Assembly (NCBI GenBank): GCA_000733355.1 | Contig: JNVV01000053.1 | Location: 199,078 to 263,077 of the forward strand | DNA length: 64,000 bases | Origin: Falciphora oryzae | Lineage: Eukaryota > Ascomycota > Sordariomycetes > Magnaporthales > Magnaporthaceae | Direction: 5' to 3' | In this document: positions 10,268-24,210 of the stretch, piece after piece | How positions within the stretch are numbered: the first letter of the stretch is position 1 | Layout of the letters: every line of letters begins with the position of its first letter | The notes under the pieces: model-generated | The model's database searches: none | Told to the model about the DNA's origin: nothing | Seen by the model: the letters and a program-made list of their open reading frames with translations, nothing else | Position numbers and translations under genes: made by a program

Positions 10268-12748
10268 ATGTTGTCAGAGGAGATCAACGGCCTGCTGGCC
10301 CGCATGAACAGCACCAACATCGATGGCGACGATGAACCTGATGTTGCCCAGGACGTCAAGGTAGAGCGGATTCGCAACTTGGAAAAGGTGCTCGAGTCCC
10401 TGAGGCAGCTCTGGGATTCCAGGTCCGCGGACCTCGATGACCTGCTTCAGAATCTGGGGACGGGCAGCCGCGACGGTGAGTTCTTGCCGGACATTCTCCA
10501 CAAACCCAAGCCCCTTGCCGACCTCCCCGAGACGATATCGGCCTAGAGTCTATCTAATGTTGGCCTCCTTACTTGCTCCGGAAAGCTTCCTGGCGGATCC
10601 CCATCGGAGACTCGGGGATCCTGGACTATGCGCTTGGGCTGCTCCCCCATGCCGACTTCCGGGTCTCTTCCAAGATCCAGGCCCTGCGTCTGATCGGGAA
10701 CTCGTGCGCCGACACCGGTATGTCCGCCCTGGGCTTCATCGAAGAACTCTAGAGAGCAACCTGCGCGTTCTGCTAACAAGCATGGGATAGAGGAGAACAG
10801 GGCACGTGTGGTGCAAGGGGGTCGTATCCCCGTCATCGCGGGCTTGCTGGGGATCGAGTATGGCGATAGTCTGCTTCCATACGTTATAACCTCTCTCCAC
10901 AATATTTGCGTAGACTACGGTAAGCTGTGGCCCCTATCTCTTTTTAAAGAGTCGGCGATATATGCCGTTGGCCCATGACACACACTAACCGCCGACACCA
11001 CGCCCTCTAGAGCCCGCCCAGACGCAAGCGGCCGAAGCTGGGCTCGCACAGTCTTTGGCGACTTTTCTCGACACGCCAAGGCTCATAAACTCGCCGCATC
11101 TTGTCGGGATAACCAGCAAGACCATTGCTCTTGTTGCGTCTACAGGCAAGTATCCCGTTTCTGTCGAAGTCCCCGGAACCCGCAGTATACAACTAACACG
11201 TCCATAGACCGGGAGAAGGAAAACGCCAATGTGTCAACACCCATCACCCTACTAAGGCTGGCCTCCAACCCATCCTGGCCAACGCCCTCAGATCCCCTGG
11301 AAGCGGACGATTTCTGCAACCTCGTATCAGCCGCCTCAGCCTACCTCACCAATGATCGGCTCCTGGCAGCAGCAGCCGCTGCTCCCGAGCATGCGGCCAC
11401 CGTCCTCGACGCACTCCAGGCCGCCTGCACCCGCTTCTCGTGCGCCGAGCTCGAGGACATGGACGACGCGGACCAGCTCGGCCGGCTACGCAAGTCCCTC
11501 GTCGGCGTCGTGGCGGACCTGACCGCGCGCAACGAGTTCATCTCCCAGCACTCGGCGGCGAACAACCAGTCCCCAGCCACCCGCGCGCTCCTCGCCACCT
11601 GGCTGCAGCACCACCCGCGCTCGCATCTGCAGGAGGCCGCCTGCCTGGCGCTGGGCAACCTGGCCTGCTCGGACGCGGCGGGGGAGTTCCTCGTGCAGCA
11701 GGAGCGCGTCCACGAGCCCCTCGTCGAGCTGTTGCGGGCCCACTACCCCTACGAGCCCGGGCCCGACGACACGGTGCCCAGCGCGCTGCTGCACGCCGCG
11801 GTAGGCCTGCTCAAGAACCTGGCCATCGCGCCGGCCAACAAGCCCGTCCTGGGCGCCGCGCTGCTCCTGAACCCGACGGCGGCTGTCGATGATGATGTGG
11901 CGGTCGCCGTCCTGCCCCGCCTCTGGGGCCTGGCCGACACGCAGCCGCAGACCCAGCTGGCCACCGTCTCGCTCTGCCGCCTCCTCCTCGCCGGCACGCC
12001 GGCCAACGGAGCTCTGCTGTGCGCCCCGCTGCAGCAGGATACCGACAACACCGCCACCGCTGCCGGCATCCGAACAAACATCCACGCCCTGCTCGACCTC
12101 TTCCGCCGCGCGGACCCGGAGCCGACAAAGACGGAGTGCGCCCGCGCCGCCATGGCCCTCTGCCGCCTGCTGCACCAGGCCGACGCCGACGAGATGCTCA
12201 CCTCGCCGGAATGGGCAATGGCGTCGTCGGCGTCGCCCCGCCGTGCGGCATTCTACGACGCCCACGCCGGGCTCGAGGAGCTGCTCTCCTTCCTGCTCGT
12301 GCAGACGCGCTTCCCCGCCCTCCGCAGCGAAGCCTGGTTCGTCCTCGCCCTCGTGAGCCGGTCGCCCGACGGCGCCAAGGTCGTGGCCCGCGCCCTGACG
12401 CGGACTGAGGCTGCCCTTGCTGCTGTGATGGCGGCCGCCGGGGCGGAGGAGTCGGCTGTCAAGGCCGTCGAGGTGAAGAGCGGGGCTGATGGGGGTGCGG
12501 CGGCTGCGGAGCTGGGCATCGAGGGTCTTGGGTTGGAGCCGAGGCAGGCCGACCCGAAGCAAGTGGCCAACATGGCTAGAATTGACAGGGAGAACGTCCT
12601 GGTTCTCCTGACAGAGCTGCTTCGGAACCAAGTCGAGGACCTGAGTGAGGACCACCGGCGCAAGTTCGAGAGCGCTCTACGGACAGGCGGGGAGATTGTT
12701 CTGGATGAGAGGGCCAGGGCCAGTGGTACTGGAGGATCCTCCGCCTGA
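10268..12748 (+). CDS. SmgGDS/Rap1GDS1-like armadillo-repeat protein
   Basis: Five exons: 10268-10475, 10586-10717, 10791-10919, 11011-11145 and 11208-12748, giving 714 residues. The text is built of helical armadillo-like repeats (ALRLIGNSCADT, VITSLHNICVDY, ALGNLACSD, AVGLLKNLAIAP, ALVSRSPDG), as in fungal homologues of SmgGDS (Rap1GDS1), a cytosolic chaperone/exchange factor for prenylated small GTPases related in role to yeast Bem4. The intron at 11146-11207 must use a GC donor (G|GCAAGT) to keep frame; the nearby GTATCC would break it. The third intron has a perfect TGCTAAC branch point. An Ala-rich insert at about 12420-12540 (coding) is low complexity. Assignment to the GDS family is by repeat pattern and overall layout, so moderately sure. 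Confidence 0.82.
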
Positions 12749-13192
12749 TGTTAGTAGGCAATGGCAGCAGCCCTCGATAAAAACCAATAAAGGCCTCGAC
12801 AGTCGCTGGAAGGTGGCATTCAGACTGTACCGTCAGCAGCCCGGTCACATCGCCGCTGAGTCCTGAGCGTAATTCATCCATTTTGTTGTCCATTCGTATT
12901 CATTATCGGAATACATCTAGCAAACCCGCGATGCAGTTGTAGTTTCTGAACCATGCCCTGAGAGAGATACCGCAAAACGGCCGTAGGAAACCAACCGCAC
13001 CGCCCCTTCCCGGAGCAGACGCAGCAGTGAAAGCAGAAACCAACCGAACGACCAAGAGTTTTGTTTGTGTGACCCGTGCCACTTTCTTTCTGATCCCCAC
13101 CCGCACGCCGACGTGAAAAAAAGACAAGAAACAGAGTCCCAGTAGGCGGACTAAAGAACAAATGTGAATTTTGTGCCCTAGCGACCCTCGCT
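12749..13192. other. Convergent intergenic region
   Basis: About 440 bp of 3' untranslated and spacer sequence between converging genes. Nothing further seen. Confidence 0.5.
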
Positions 13193-14257
13193 CTATTTCT
13201 TGGCAGTCTCGGCCTCGGCCTTGTCCCTGGCACGCTTCTCCCGGGCACCCTCGTTGCGGAAGTTCGCCCTGGCGTCGCGCAGCTGGCGGTAGGCGCTGGT
13301 CTCGGACTTGGGGATGTCGGACTTGCTGATCTCGGCGAAGCCCTCGACAGCGGGCAGGGGGATGACGGCAGAGACCTTGGCGGCGGTCTTGTCGGCAACG
13401 GCGGGCTTCTTGCCCTTCTTGGGGAAGACAACCAGGCGCTGCTGGTAGGCCTTGAGGCGCTCGACGTTGCGGGCCAGCGACTCCTCAGAGAAGTTGGTGC
13501 GGCGGGGGTCGACCGCGATACCGATGGTCCGGGCCTGGAGCTTGTGTAGACCGGCAGCCTGAAAAAGCGAACGTGAAGAGCATGTTAGACACTATTTAGT
13601 CCCCAGCTTTGGTGGCAAAGAAGGACTCTGCCTATCCCTGGACCAGTCCTCGGGGAAGCCGTACCTTGAGCTCGGTCAGGGTGAAACCACGGCCCAGGCG
13701 GGCGCGGCGGTTGTACTTAATGGTCGGGCATTGGACAACGGGCCTCAGCAGGTCGACGGGGCGGGGAGCGACCTTGGTGGCCTTGGCGCGGCGTGCGATA
13801 CGGCGCGAAACCTTCTTTCCGGGCTGTTTGAGGGGGGAAAGAGTCAGCCTTCGTTCGAGTAGCATGCGGACACTGCCATGACGTGGAGAGCCTGCTTCGG
13901 GCGTTTCCTCCACTGATTCCTCCATCCCAGGTCTGGTCGAGAGTGCGTCTTCGTGAGAGTATCATCGGGCGGCGTACCTGGTCGAAGTGGCACCGCACAC
14001 GGCGCTGCCAATCCTTCCGGAAGTCTGCGTATTACCGTCAGCCTCAAGCCATTCCGTCTTCATAGCGTGCCGTCGTTGTCGTCGCAGCCGATCGACTCGA
14101 GGGCCGGGCGGATCTTTTTGGAGGAGGGGAGTACTAACGGTTGTGGGGGAGCTGGTTGTTGTGCTTGATCGCCTAGATTTGGGAAAACAGAACAAAACCG
14201 TCAGTATCCTCTTCCAGCGAGGACTCGGGCGTCTCTTGATGCGATCCGACGTACCAT
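13193..14257 (-). CDS. RPL13: 60S ribosomal protein eL13
   Basis: Structural protein of the large cytosolic ribosomal subunit. Five exons on the minus strand: 14255-14257, 14139-14172, 13978-14024, 13665-13823 and 13193-13558, totalling 202 residues. The first coding exon is only the ATG, followed at once by GTACGT. Joined, the start reads [20 protein letters not shown], diagnostic of eL13; then come [33 protein letters not shown] and [10 protein letters not shown]. The last exon carries [20 protein letters not shown] and a Lys/Ala-rich tail ending ETAKK. Multiple short introns near the 5' end are typical of fungal ribosomal protein genes. Length is normal for a fungal eL13. Confidence 0.95.
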
Positions 14258-15287
14258 TGTGAAGGAGTTGCGACCGCAAGCTGGAGATGGGTTAGTATGG
14301 GCTGGTTCGTCGTCGACAAGCTGCAGTCGTGGAAATTGAAGGCCTGGAAAAGATGCTTGCTGTGGGCTTGAAAACCCTACAAGAAGTGGAGACACGCTGA
14401 TTGGTCGGGAGAGAGGGCGGTCGGGGTGGGCTGCAAGGGAATTTGGCTTCTCGCCTCAGGCACCGAGCGAATTCGGATTTGTGGGAGAGCAAATGATCTG
14501 AGACAAGCCATGCTGTCACGTGCAGCACGAGCCAGGGTGAATTGACGTCCCCGCCAAGGAGGTTCCCGTTGTCCACAGACCAAGATCGAGGGGCATGTCT
14601 TGATGGGGCAAGTGACGCTTCGTTCTCGCTTCAAATGCAGCAGTAACTTGGAAACGTTCGTCAATAGAACGGCATAGAAATGAATTTCTCTCTATGTAAC
14701 CTTGACTCTATCACCAACGAAGACTCTGTTCCTTTTTTCCCTTCGCAGTGGGCATTGTGGCGGAGACATCCATGAGTCTGGTAGACAGGCAACTAACTCC
14801 TCAACTTTGGTTGTTTTTTATCAATTGGCTCCGGAACATCAGTGGGAAGGCAGATATTTGCGGCCTGACAAGTAAACGGCCATCAGCTGCCATTGACAAC
14901 AGCCTTCCCTCACACCAGGCGGGTTTGAATCTCTGCTTGGGTGATTGCACTCGCTGCAGAACTTGCATCCTCAGTTGGAATGGCCCGTGCGCACACACGT
15001 CGAGCTGGAGCTAGGCGCTGAAGCTCCGCAAAAAAATCTCCTGATGCCGGTCGAGCAGAGAGCTTTTTTTTTTTTTTTTCGCTTTGCTCCACTGCCGCGA
15101 CGACATTCGCAGCAAACCAGATAGACTCCTCGGCTAGATTGCGTTATTACCATTGAGTTGTTTAATTATTCCCAGCCTTGATCAAGTGGTTTTTAATCGT
15201 TCTTCTGCTGCTTGCGTTTTCCTTCTCCTGCGGCCCGATTCAGGCGCCTGCCCGCCACACCTAACCAACACCAACACCAACAACACA
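14258..15287. other. Divergent intergenic region
   Basis: About 1 kb between eL13 (-) and the COX14-like gene (+). Contains a T run at about 15063-15079 and a C/A-rich leader just before 15288. No gene supported. Confidence 0.5.
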
Positions 15288-16343
15288 ATGGCCTCCTCAG
15301 GCATCCGGACGCCCAGGAGCGTCTCGGACGCAACCCGCTTCACCCCGACGATGCCGCACGCCGCCTCCAAGGGCACCCCGTCCTCCTCCTCCTCCTCGAA
15401 AAAGACCTCCTCAGCTACCCCCTCAAATTCGCGCCCACCAGCACCAGTATCATTCAAGCCCGGACAGCCCGGAGGGGCCGGGAGGAGACCTCCCCCGCCA
15501 ACGGCGGCCCCCCAGCTCCCCGCCGAGACCCCCGAGCAGCGCGTGGCCAGGCTGCGCGCGGCACACCTGGCCGCCAAGAACGCGCAGGTCTCGAGCATGG
15601 ACCGGCTCGTCGACCGGGCCCGCGGCTTCTTCGACCATGCGCACCGCTTCACGACCATGGGTTTGATAGGGCTATCAGGTAAGGAATCCAACAGGATATG
15701 AGAGGAACCAAGACTCAAAAATCTGGCAAAGAAATCCCTAACGTTGCATGCCTCCATAAAACCAGCGGTCGCCACCCTCGTGACGGCCTACGCCGCTGTC
15801 GACATGATGACGTACAACCGCAAGCGCAAGCACGAGTTCCTCGAGGCCCAGGCCCGCATGCGCGCCGACTCGCTCGAGGCCGCCCGCCTGGCCTACATGC
15901 GCGGCGACGCCACCGACGAGCAGGTCGCCCTCGTCGAGGAGGCCAACTCGCGCGGCGCCGACGTCTCCATCTTCTCCAAGCTGCCCCCAGTCATCAGCTC
16001 CCCCGCCGCCGTCAAGCCCCCCACCACCGCTGATGGAGAGACGTCGCCGGCAACAACAGCAGCGGAAGGGGGCGCGGCGGCAGCACCTGTGGAGGGACAG
16101 AAGAAGAGCGGCAGCAGTTGGGGCTCCTCGGCCTGGGGATTCCTGGGCGGGAACCTGAAGGACGAGGACGGCGCCGCCCCCGCGCGCGCCATCGCGGCTT
16201 CGGTCGAGGACAAGGCGCGCGCCACGTTCGACAAGGAGAGGGAAAACCAGCAGAACGGCGGCCCGTTGGATCAAGTAGGGAACAGCCCAGCCAAGGGGAG
16301 CAGCAGTGGCGACGCTGAGAAGCCAAAGAAGGGGTGGTGGTGA
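15288..16343 (+). CDS. COX14-like cytochrome c oxidase assembly protein
   Basis: Two exons, 15288-15678 and 15766-16343, 322 residues. The N-terminal 75 residues are Ser/Pro/Thr-rich and basic, consistent with mitochondrial targeting. The core, about residues 85-175, reads PEQRVARLRAAHLAAKNAQV, then DRLVDRARGFFDHAHRFTTM, then one membrane span (LIGLSAVATLVTAYAAVDMM) and YNRKRKHEFLEAQARMRADS. This matches the pattern of the fungal COX14-like family (PF14880), inner-membrane factors that help assemble complex IV. The intron falls within the membrane span (G|CG codon split). The C-terminal 140 residues are low complexity with KKGWW at the end. ATG 15288 follows an ACAACACA leader; an upstream extension of the frame lacks ATG. 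Confidence 0.8.
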
Positions 16344-17252
16344 ATCAAGTAAAAAGGGGTTAAAGTAACGGAAAATAACGAAACGGTCCGGGTGGCTATA
16401 CTTTTTTTTTTTTTTTTGGGTGCGCTCGCGCAATGTCTTTTACACGTGCACTCGCACACGAGCTGGGTTCCGTCGCAAAATGGGAACAACCCTGGCAGGG
16501 CAGGCAGGATTGGGGATGGGGGCTGATGAGGACGTGGATTTGGGTCTTGAGAAGGATGTGTACCATATCTGTAGAAATCGGGGTGGACATTGCATTCCGT
16601 CGGCGTCGGCAGGCTGGCTTTTTTGTAATAGAGACATCAGATCATCCACTTGGACCGCATCACTTCCGCTCCTCCAGTCGAGGTTTCCCCCCAGATGCCC
16701 AATGGTGGCTTTGCTTGTCGAATACAGATCATGGCAAAGATGTGGGCGACTTTGTATGTTGAGCCTTGGATGGACAAAACGAATGTCTATTCATTTCGCT
16801 GTCCCCCATTGCTGCGGAGGGGAACAATAGTGTTGGCAAGTACTATTGACAGCAAGGAATCCGCTTTGGCTCTTCCAGAAAAAAAAAATTAAATAAAGAT
16901 AAAAAAAAAAAGAAAAAAAGTCGTCTTCACCTCCGGTTATTACCCCCGAGTGTGGTATGTGTATGGGGCAGATGTCAGTCTGTCGCCGTTACTCAGCGTG
17001 TTGGTATTGCTCCCATGTATAATGCCATCAAAGGCCACAGAAAAGGTAACGAGAGTGGAGTGATGAGTGGGCGCCGATAACGCCCCGATCCCGGCCCAAG
17101 ACAAAAGAGATGTATATGGAAAGTAAAGCCATAATGTAGGCTTGGAAAGACCAGTAAACGCCACTGGTATAATGCAAAAATCCACCCGAGGTATAAAGAT
17201 AGTAGGAAACAAAGAAAAACTCAAGGCTATGGGACATGACCCATGGACGGGT
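16344..17252. other. Convergent intergenic region
   Basis: About 900 bp with a T15 run (16402-16416) and an A-rich stretch (16879-16919). It holds the 3' untranslated sequence of the genes on both sides. No gene seen. Confidence 0.5.
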
Positions 17253-17720
17253 TTACCGGAGAAGGGTGAGCCGCGACAGAGCGCCAGCTAGCTGGTCCCG
17301 ATCTGGGTCTGGTTTTGGAGGACAGCAAAAAACGGCTCGTCGAGAGGTGCAAGGAGGTGCCGCCAGAGTCCGGGCCGGAGCCATGCGGGGCATCCACGCT
17401 GGGTACGGCTCTCCAGCACCACGCACGCGTCCGGACAGCCTCTTCCCCCTCAACCGCGACATTTCCGAGATACGCTTGATGCGCATCGCCGTCGTGGACT
17501 CCAGTATGGGCGGCCGCGTGATGCGCCGCATCTTCAGTTCTTGGGCTCTCTTCGCCGCGCGCTCGCCTGGCCCCGCCGGTTGTCCTTGGTATTGGGATTG
17601 TGCGGGCGTGACCTGAACAGGTTCATCAAGGCTCGCGTTCTGGATGGTTGACGTGGTGGTGCGTTTTTTCCGACCGATAAGTCCACCACCTTCGGTGAAC
17701 AGCTCCTTTTGTCCGTCGCC
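17253..17720 (-). other. Open frame continuing in frame after the stop of the upstream gene
   Basis: Directly after the TAG at 17721-17723 the same reading frame stays open for about 155 codons to a stop at 17253. Its central part (KRAQELKMRRITRPPILEST, then TAMRIKRISEMSRLRGKRLS) has strongly G/C third positions like real exons here, whereas the opposite strand does not. It could be a C-terminal extension reached by readthrough or by an alternative intron (for example GTATCG at the stop to a CAG about 117 nt later, which keeps frame), or a chance open frame in the 3' UTR. I cannot decide without transcripts. Confidence 0.35.
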
Positions 17721-19050
17721 CTACGATACGATAATGTGGTTGAAGTGGCCGGGGACCTTGAGCCGGCACTTTTCGCAGTCTGCGCGGTACCCTATGCTGA
17801 ACGACTTCTTCATGCCCAAGTTCTGGGTCCAGTTGTTGACCGTGTGTCGCGAACGCGTGTGCCCCTTCTTAGGCGACGGCGAGGTGCTTTCAGCGCCGGG
17901 GCTGCTCTGGCGCTGCTGCGGCGAGTGTTGCGCGTACTGGTGCAGATTGGGATGCTCCTGCGGAGGTGACGATGGAAGGACCCTGGCGTCCATTGCGTCC
18001 TCGGCAACACCCGGAGGCGGGCTGCTGCTACGCAGGTACACGGGCAGCTCCATGGCTGACACGGCACGCTGCGGCGGGAGTGGATGCATGCCGGACGAAG
18101 GCGCGCAATCGAGCACCATGTCAGGGCTGCCCATCTCCTCGCCACCACTCTCGCTGATGGGCGACGGAAGTGGTCGGTTCTGCACCATGCTCCAATCGGC
18201 CATAATGGCAGACGGGTGCTCCAGAGAGCGCGGCACAGTACGGTCGCGGATGGGTGACGTCACCATGCTTATGCCACTAGGCGAGGATGTGAAGCCGCCG
18301 TCGGCATGGTTCACATACTGAGGGTGGTGGTCGGGTGCGTTGCCGCTCTGCATCATGTTACCGGCAGCTCCGCCCCAGTTGTTGCCCCGGACCTGGGCGG
18401 CGAAGCTGGGCAAGATTGGGGTCGGCATGCGGCCGGTGATGCTGGTGCCGACCGAATCAGGGTGAAAGGATCCCGGCTCCAGGTTGCCGGCGGCACTTGA
18501 GGAGCCCGAGTCATCCTCGACCGAGTCCATCATCATGTCAACGTCGGCGTCTTGGCCGTGTGACCTGAGCTGATGGTGCTCATGCTGCTGAGGAGCGAAG
18601 CGGCCGAACTGGCCGGCCGCCTCGTCAGAATCCGAGTCGGATGGCGTGATGGCATTCGGCATGCGCTGAGAGAACGACTCGGGTATCGTCGACGGCGGCG
18701 ACCAGGTGCTGAGAGAAGGTCCGCCCCTAAGAGGGAGCGTGTGTAACCGTTTCTAGTTCGTGTCTTGGTCAGCAAGCGGTGCATTGATTCCTTGGCACGC
18801 ACCACGCGACAGATGGGGGGAGGCCTGTGCTCGTTGTGAACGAATCGCGTCGCCAGCCCACACAAGCCGAGGGGAAGCAGGTGGTGATGAAGGTAGTATT
18901 CTTGGGGTCGATCGTTGTCCGGCTTACATTGCGATGCTCCGTGAAGCCCAGCATGCCACTGTTCGCAGTATCGCACGCGGCCTCCTCCTCGCGACCCCGC
19001 TTCAGCGAATTGGCGGCATGCGCATGCGCTGGCTCATAGGGGGCAAACAT
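17721..19050 (-). CDS. Conserved fungal protein of unknown function with C-terminal CxxC segment
   Basis: Two exons on the minus strand, 18928-19050 and 17721-18752, giving 384 residues. Exon 1 reads MFAPYEPAHAHAANSLKRGR and ends NSGMLGFTEHRN; the intron (AAT|GTAAGC to AACTAG) joins in frame to KRLHTLPLRG. The middle is a long disordered Ser/Pro/Asp-rich region with acidic patches. The C-terminus is ordered: KKSFSIGYRADCEKC, then RLKVPGHFNHIIVS, with a CxxC pair that could bind metal. The two ends look conserved, with a variable middle. Probably a nuclear or regulatory protein, but that is inference. An open frame continues past the stop (see separate entry). Confidence 0.75.
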
Positions 19051-22000
19051 CTCGGGCGATGTTGCGGGTTGGCACCGGGACTCGGATATGATATTCGTTT
19101 GCGACGACGGCTTGTTGTCCGTTTCTTGACGATGTTTCAAGTTCGCCGATGCGCAACCCGAGGTAAGATATAGGTTGGTATGAAAGAGAAGATGGTAAAA
19201 AGAATGCGGTCGTTGAATGGGATCCGGCGAGGAAGGGGGGTTGGGTTGGGGTCGCGTGGCGTAGCAGTCAGCCCTGACCGAAAGGCAACGTGCAGCTGAA
19301 GGCAGGCGCGCTAAAACGGGTGACGATCGAAAGGTGGGAAGGGGACAAGGGACAGAACGGAAGGCACCGCGAATACGAAGGACAAGCAGTGAAAAGACCC
19401 GACCTAGAAAATGGCAAGGAAAAAGGAAGATGAGTGAAAGCGCAACCAAAGCAAGAATTACAGGCACGCAGATCCAGATCTATCGCAAAAAGAAATCTCC
19501 AAAGTGCCCGACGTCGGTGAGGAGGCAGCTAGAGCACGCCCGGTGTTCGTGATCCAAGCTAGCCAGGCGACGGAACACTGAGATAAGACGGAGCTGAAAA
19601 AAAAAAAAGAAAAGAAAGAACAACAAAGGAAGAGAAAAGACCCGACGGAGATGGGTGGCGAAGGACGAAAGGGGAACCTTTATGGAAGCGACGGAATTAA
19701 TGCCGAAAAAGAAGAAGGCAAAAGATGGAAAATCGAAGGCCGCCAGAGGCAGAGTCACAGCGCAGCGAGCAGTCCGGGTAAATTAAAAGACAATTATGTG
19801 AAGAGGCACGTCGACATGCGCGGCTTCGAGGGTTCGTCCGTCCAAACACAAAGAAAAAAAAGAAAATGAGATTGATTATTTTGCGTCCGAGGTCCCTTGC
19901 GCTGATGGGGGTTCGGCGTTGTTTTGTTCAGTCCCAGGAACTCCGATGTTTCCAGGCTAGGGGAGCTTCGTCGTCGGTGGAAGAACACGCGAGGCGAGCC
20001 CAGTCAATCAATCCTGGCGGGCGCTCGTGCGGGCCGTGGCAGGCGGGCAGGACAGTGCGGCTGGCAGTGTCCAGGCCGATCGGTTGCAGTCACCAACTCT
20101 TGACGGATCACAGCCGAGCACAAGACCCAGTGAAGCGCGCCAGGGGGCCGGGCGATGATGCACCCCAGAAAACCGTAAAAAAAACAAAACAAGAAGCAGA
20201 CAGGCCAGCAAGCACAGTGCAGTGCAGTGCAGTGCAGATGCGGGTGCGCGCCCCGTCCGACCCAGAAGGCTGCACCCAGTAGGTTGGGCGGGCGGTTTCA
20301 CAATTGCTTCAAGACGGCCAGGAAGTGCTCGACTGGACCCCAGGGGGCGGCGACGCCAAGACCACTGTTGGGTCCAAAAGGGGGGCCGCTGGTGGCTGCG
20401 TGCTTGTGCTGATGTTGGCGAGCGTTGTAGGGGTTTGGCGGTTGACCGACGACTCGGGTCGCGGCCGACTCAAGTGCTGTGGCCAGCCCAGGCAAGCTGG
20501 AACCAAGGATGATGGGGCTGTTCGGCAGGTGGCGCTGACTCGACGGATGCCATGTGCCTTTTGTTCGGCGCCGACGAAGAACAAGCCCAGACCTCGTTCA
20601 GGTGAAGGGTGCCTTGACTGCGTCACGGCCTTGACAACGGCAGATCGGATGGGCTGCAGAACAAGACTCGAAGGGGCTTTGACCTTGGCTGGAGCTGTCG
20701 GCCAGCCCGCTGATATAACCGGGTTGGGTGGTTGGCATTTATGGAGAGTCACCAAGAGTGCATGCACGGAACAAGGGAAACGCTGCGTGACCGGGCCAGG
20801 GGCCTCGATTCTTTGGCATTCGTCGTTGACCCCTTTGTCAGGAATGGCCGCTGGAGGCTGGGCGGGGGAGGGTGACGGAGCTGCGAAGCTGAAATGCAAC
20901 CCACGCCGCCCTCGACGCCGTCCAACCCCTCGCCACACTCTTGTCGCAGCCGGAGAGGGCCAAAAAAAGGGTTACGTAGCGCCCATCGCGATGGCAGCCT
21001 GTCAAGCATTGCACGGTCCAGCCCAGCAACAAACTGACGACAAATGGTCGCCTCTTGCGACTTGTTTAGCGAGTGTGCGAGTCTCTATTTTCGGCCAAAG
21101 AGGACCCCGACTTCTGACTCGGATTTCCCTTCCTTGGCCCTCCAAGAACGCACACACGAACAAAGGAAATGCCCGGAAATCCGGCCATTATCGCATTGCG
21201 CCGACGTCCAATTACAAGAAATAATCTTACTACCACCTAGGCATTATGCGAGCGAGCAGAAGGGATTGGTCATTTCTTCTCTTTCTCAGATTTTCTCCGC
21301 GTGTCAGCACCCGAATGTTGGATTGAGCTTCGCGCATTCAAGCATCCTACTCTATGCTTGATTCACAGACGGCGTCGGCAGGGCGGCACACTGGTGCAGG
21401 GCCGCAGCAAACGTGCGTATCGTCGAGAGCGCATGAAGGATCCGCGTCCGAGTTTTTTGGGCAACGAAGAAACAACAGAGTCCACCTAGCGACTATGGAC
21501 GATCAAGGAGGTGAGCCACTAATAACCACACCATCACCATTAGGGTTTGTTATAAGTGGTGCTCACCACGGAATACTTCCGAATTCCTATTCATTTTTGT
21601 TTTCAATTCTTGTGCAGTTTTTCGATTATAGATCACCCTGGCTATCCGGCTTGAAGCCCTCTAGCTTGACCTTTGCAAAGTCCCGACCTAACAAATTATC
21701 GGGAGGGATATCGTAGATATTGTGAGCACGGCTCCGGTGCTCGAGCAAGGGAGGAGAGCTGTCCGGCATGCATCAATGGCGCAATGGCTCCCTCAATGAT
21801 CTGACCTGAGCCGCCCTGAGGTCCGTGAAGAGCGCCACCCACTACTGATCCAAGCCGTCGATCAGGGTGAAGGTTGAGAGGGGTTGAAGACACTGAGGGG
21901 CTGCTCTGTTGGGGCGTGAAGCAGTTCAGGTATCACGAATGTTCAGACAAATCAGGGCCGTCTGGCGCCCTTTGATACCTTCTTGCATGCGGCCAAAGAT

Positions 22001-22926
22001 CATTCGGCTACGCAACAAGAGCAAATCACCAAGTAAGCCAACCCGGAGCTGAGTCCGTGGCATCCGGACCTGGAGCGCTGGTTTGGCTAACGCACATCGT
22101 CTCCCGTTGTGGAAGCCGCTCGCGGCCCCTGCACAGTCACAATCTTATCATTAAAGGCGGTGAAGACAGGGACCCGCCAGCCAGCCAATCAGACAAAGTC
22201 AATTGCGACGAGGCGGGGACGAAAACTTTTGCTGCCGCTTTTCCATCCCACCTTGGAGCTTTGGAGGGGCAGCCAAAAGCTTACTGAAGGGTCGCTCCGC
22301 GGTTCGGGACGACATTATGCCGGGGCGGTGGTGACGAACCCACCACTGCGCTGGGAGGCCTACATCGGCCACATGTAGCGGTCTATTGGGCGCCAACAGC
22401 TCGCTGACCTCCCTCCGTCCTCGTTTCTTTTTCGTGCGAGACGTATGACAGCTCACACGGCATCCCACGGGCCGGTCTGTCGCGAGGGCTGTCTGGAAAA
22501 GGAAGCACAAAAGCTCCCGTCCGCCCGCTCCGATCCATTGCGTTGATATTTTTTATGGCAGGGTGCTGTCGTTTCTGAGTCACCAACACACGGGCAACCT
22601 CTCCCAAGATTTATCACTGTGGGGATCATTACGCCTCTGCCCTTGACTTGTCGACCCTTCTAGACAAGCAGGAACATTTACCTGCTCTAACTCCCGGTCT
22701 TCTGGCCAATTCAGCATCCGACTGTATTTGGCTGAAGTGAACCCCCACGTAGACCAACCTCCCTCTTGCTAAGCACGCCCATCTTTATACCCCTTCTTTT
22801 TCGCCGTCCGCCCCAGCGTCGAGAGTCTGGTGCCGGCCCACTACCAAACAGCGGCCTTAGCTCGCAGCCACAAGCGCAAGCTTCTGATCCGTCGCAAGCA
22901 CCTCTACCGTAATCTCTACAGTCAAC
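19051..22926. other. Long divergent intergenic region
   Basis: About 3.9 kb, GC-rich in places, between a minus- and a plus-strand gene. Purine-rich plus-strand tracts (about 19350-19640, CT-rich on the minus strand) look like the promoter/leader of the minus gene. A short GTGCA tandem run lies at about 20217-20237. A 306-codon frame (20304-21224) has no ATG start and no coding bias. I support no gene here; the only regulatory element I can point to is the TGAGTCA box listed separately. Confidence 0.45.
22576..22582. promoter_or_regulatory. TGAGTCA, perfect GCN4/CPC-1 site before DAHP synthase
   Basis: TGAGTCA lies 345 bp before the DAHP synthase ATG. It is the palindromic consensus TGA(C/G)TCA bound by Gcn4/CPC-1, which activates amino-acid biosynthesis genes under general (cross-pathway) control. 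Position and gene function agree. Confidence 0.65.

Positions 22927-24210
<1,284 letters not shown>

Noticed and set aside
11486..12663. Long minus-strand frames across the SmgGDS-like gene
   Set aside because: Antisense shadows of a strongly GC-biased real exon.
20217..20237. Short GTGCA tandem run
   Set aside because: About four copies of a 5-bp unit; too short to mean anything by itself.
20304..21224. 306-codon plus-strand open frame in the long intergenic region
   Set aside because: It starts at TTG, not ATG, has no domain-like text and no third-position bias, and competes with an equally long minus-strand frame over the same GC-rich DNA.
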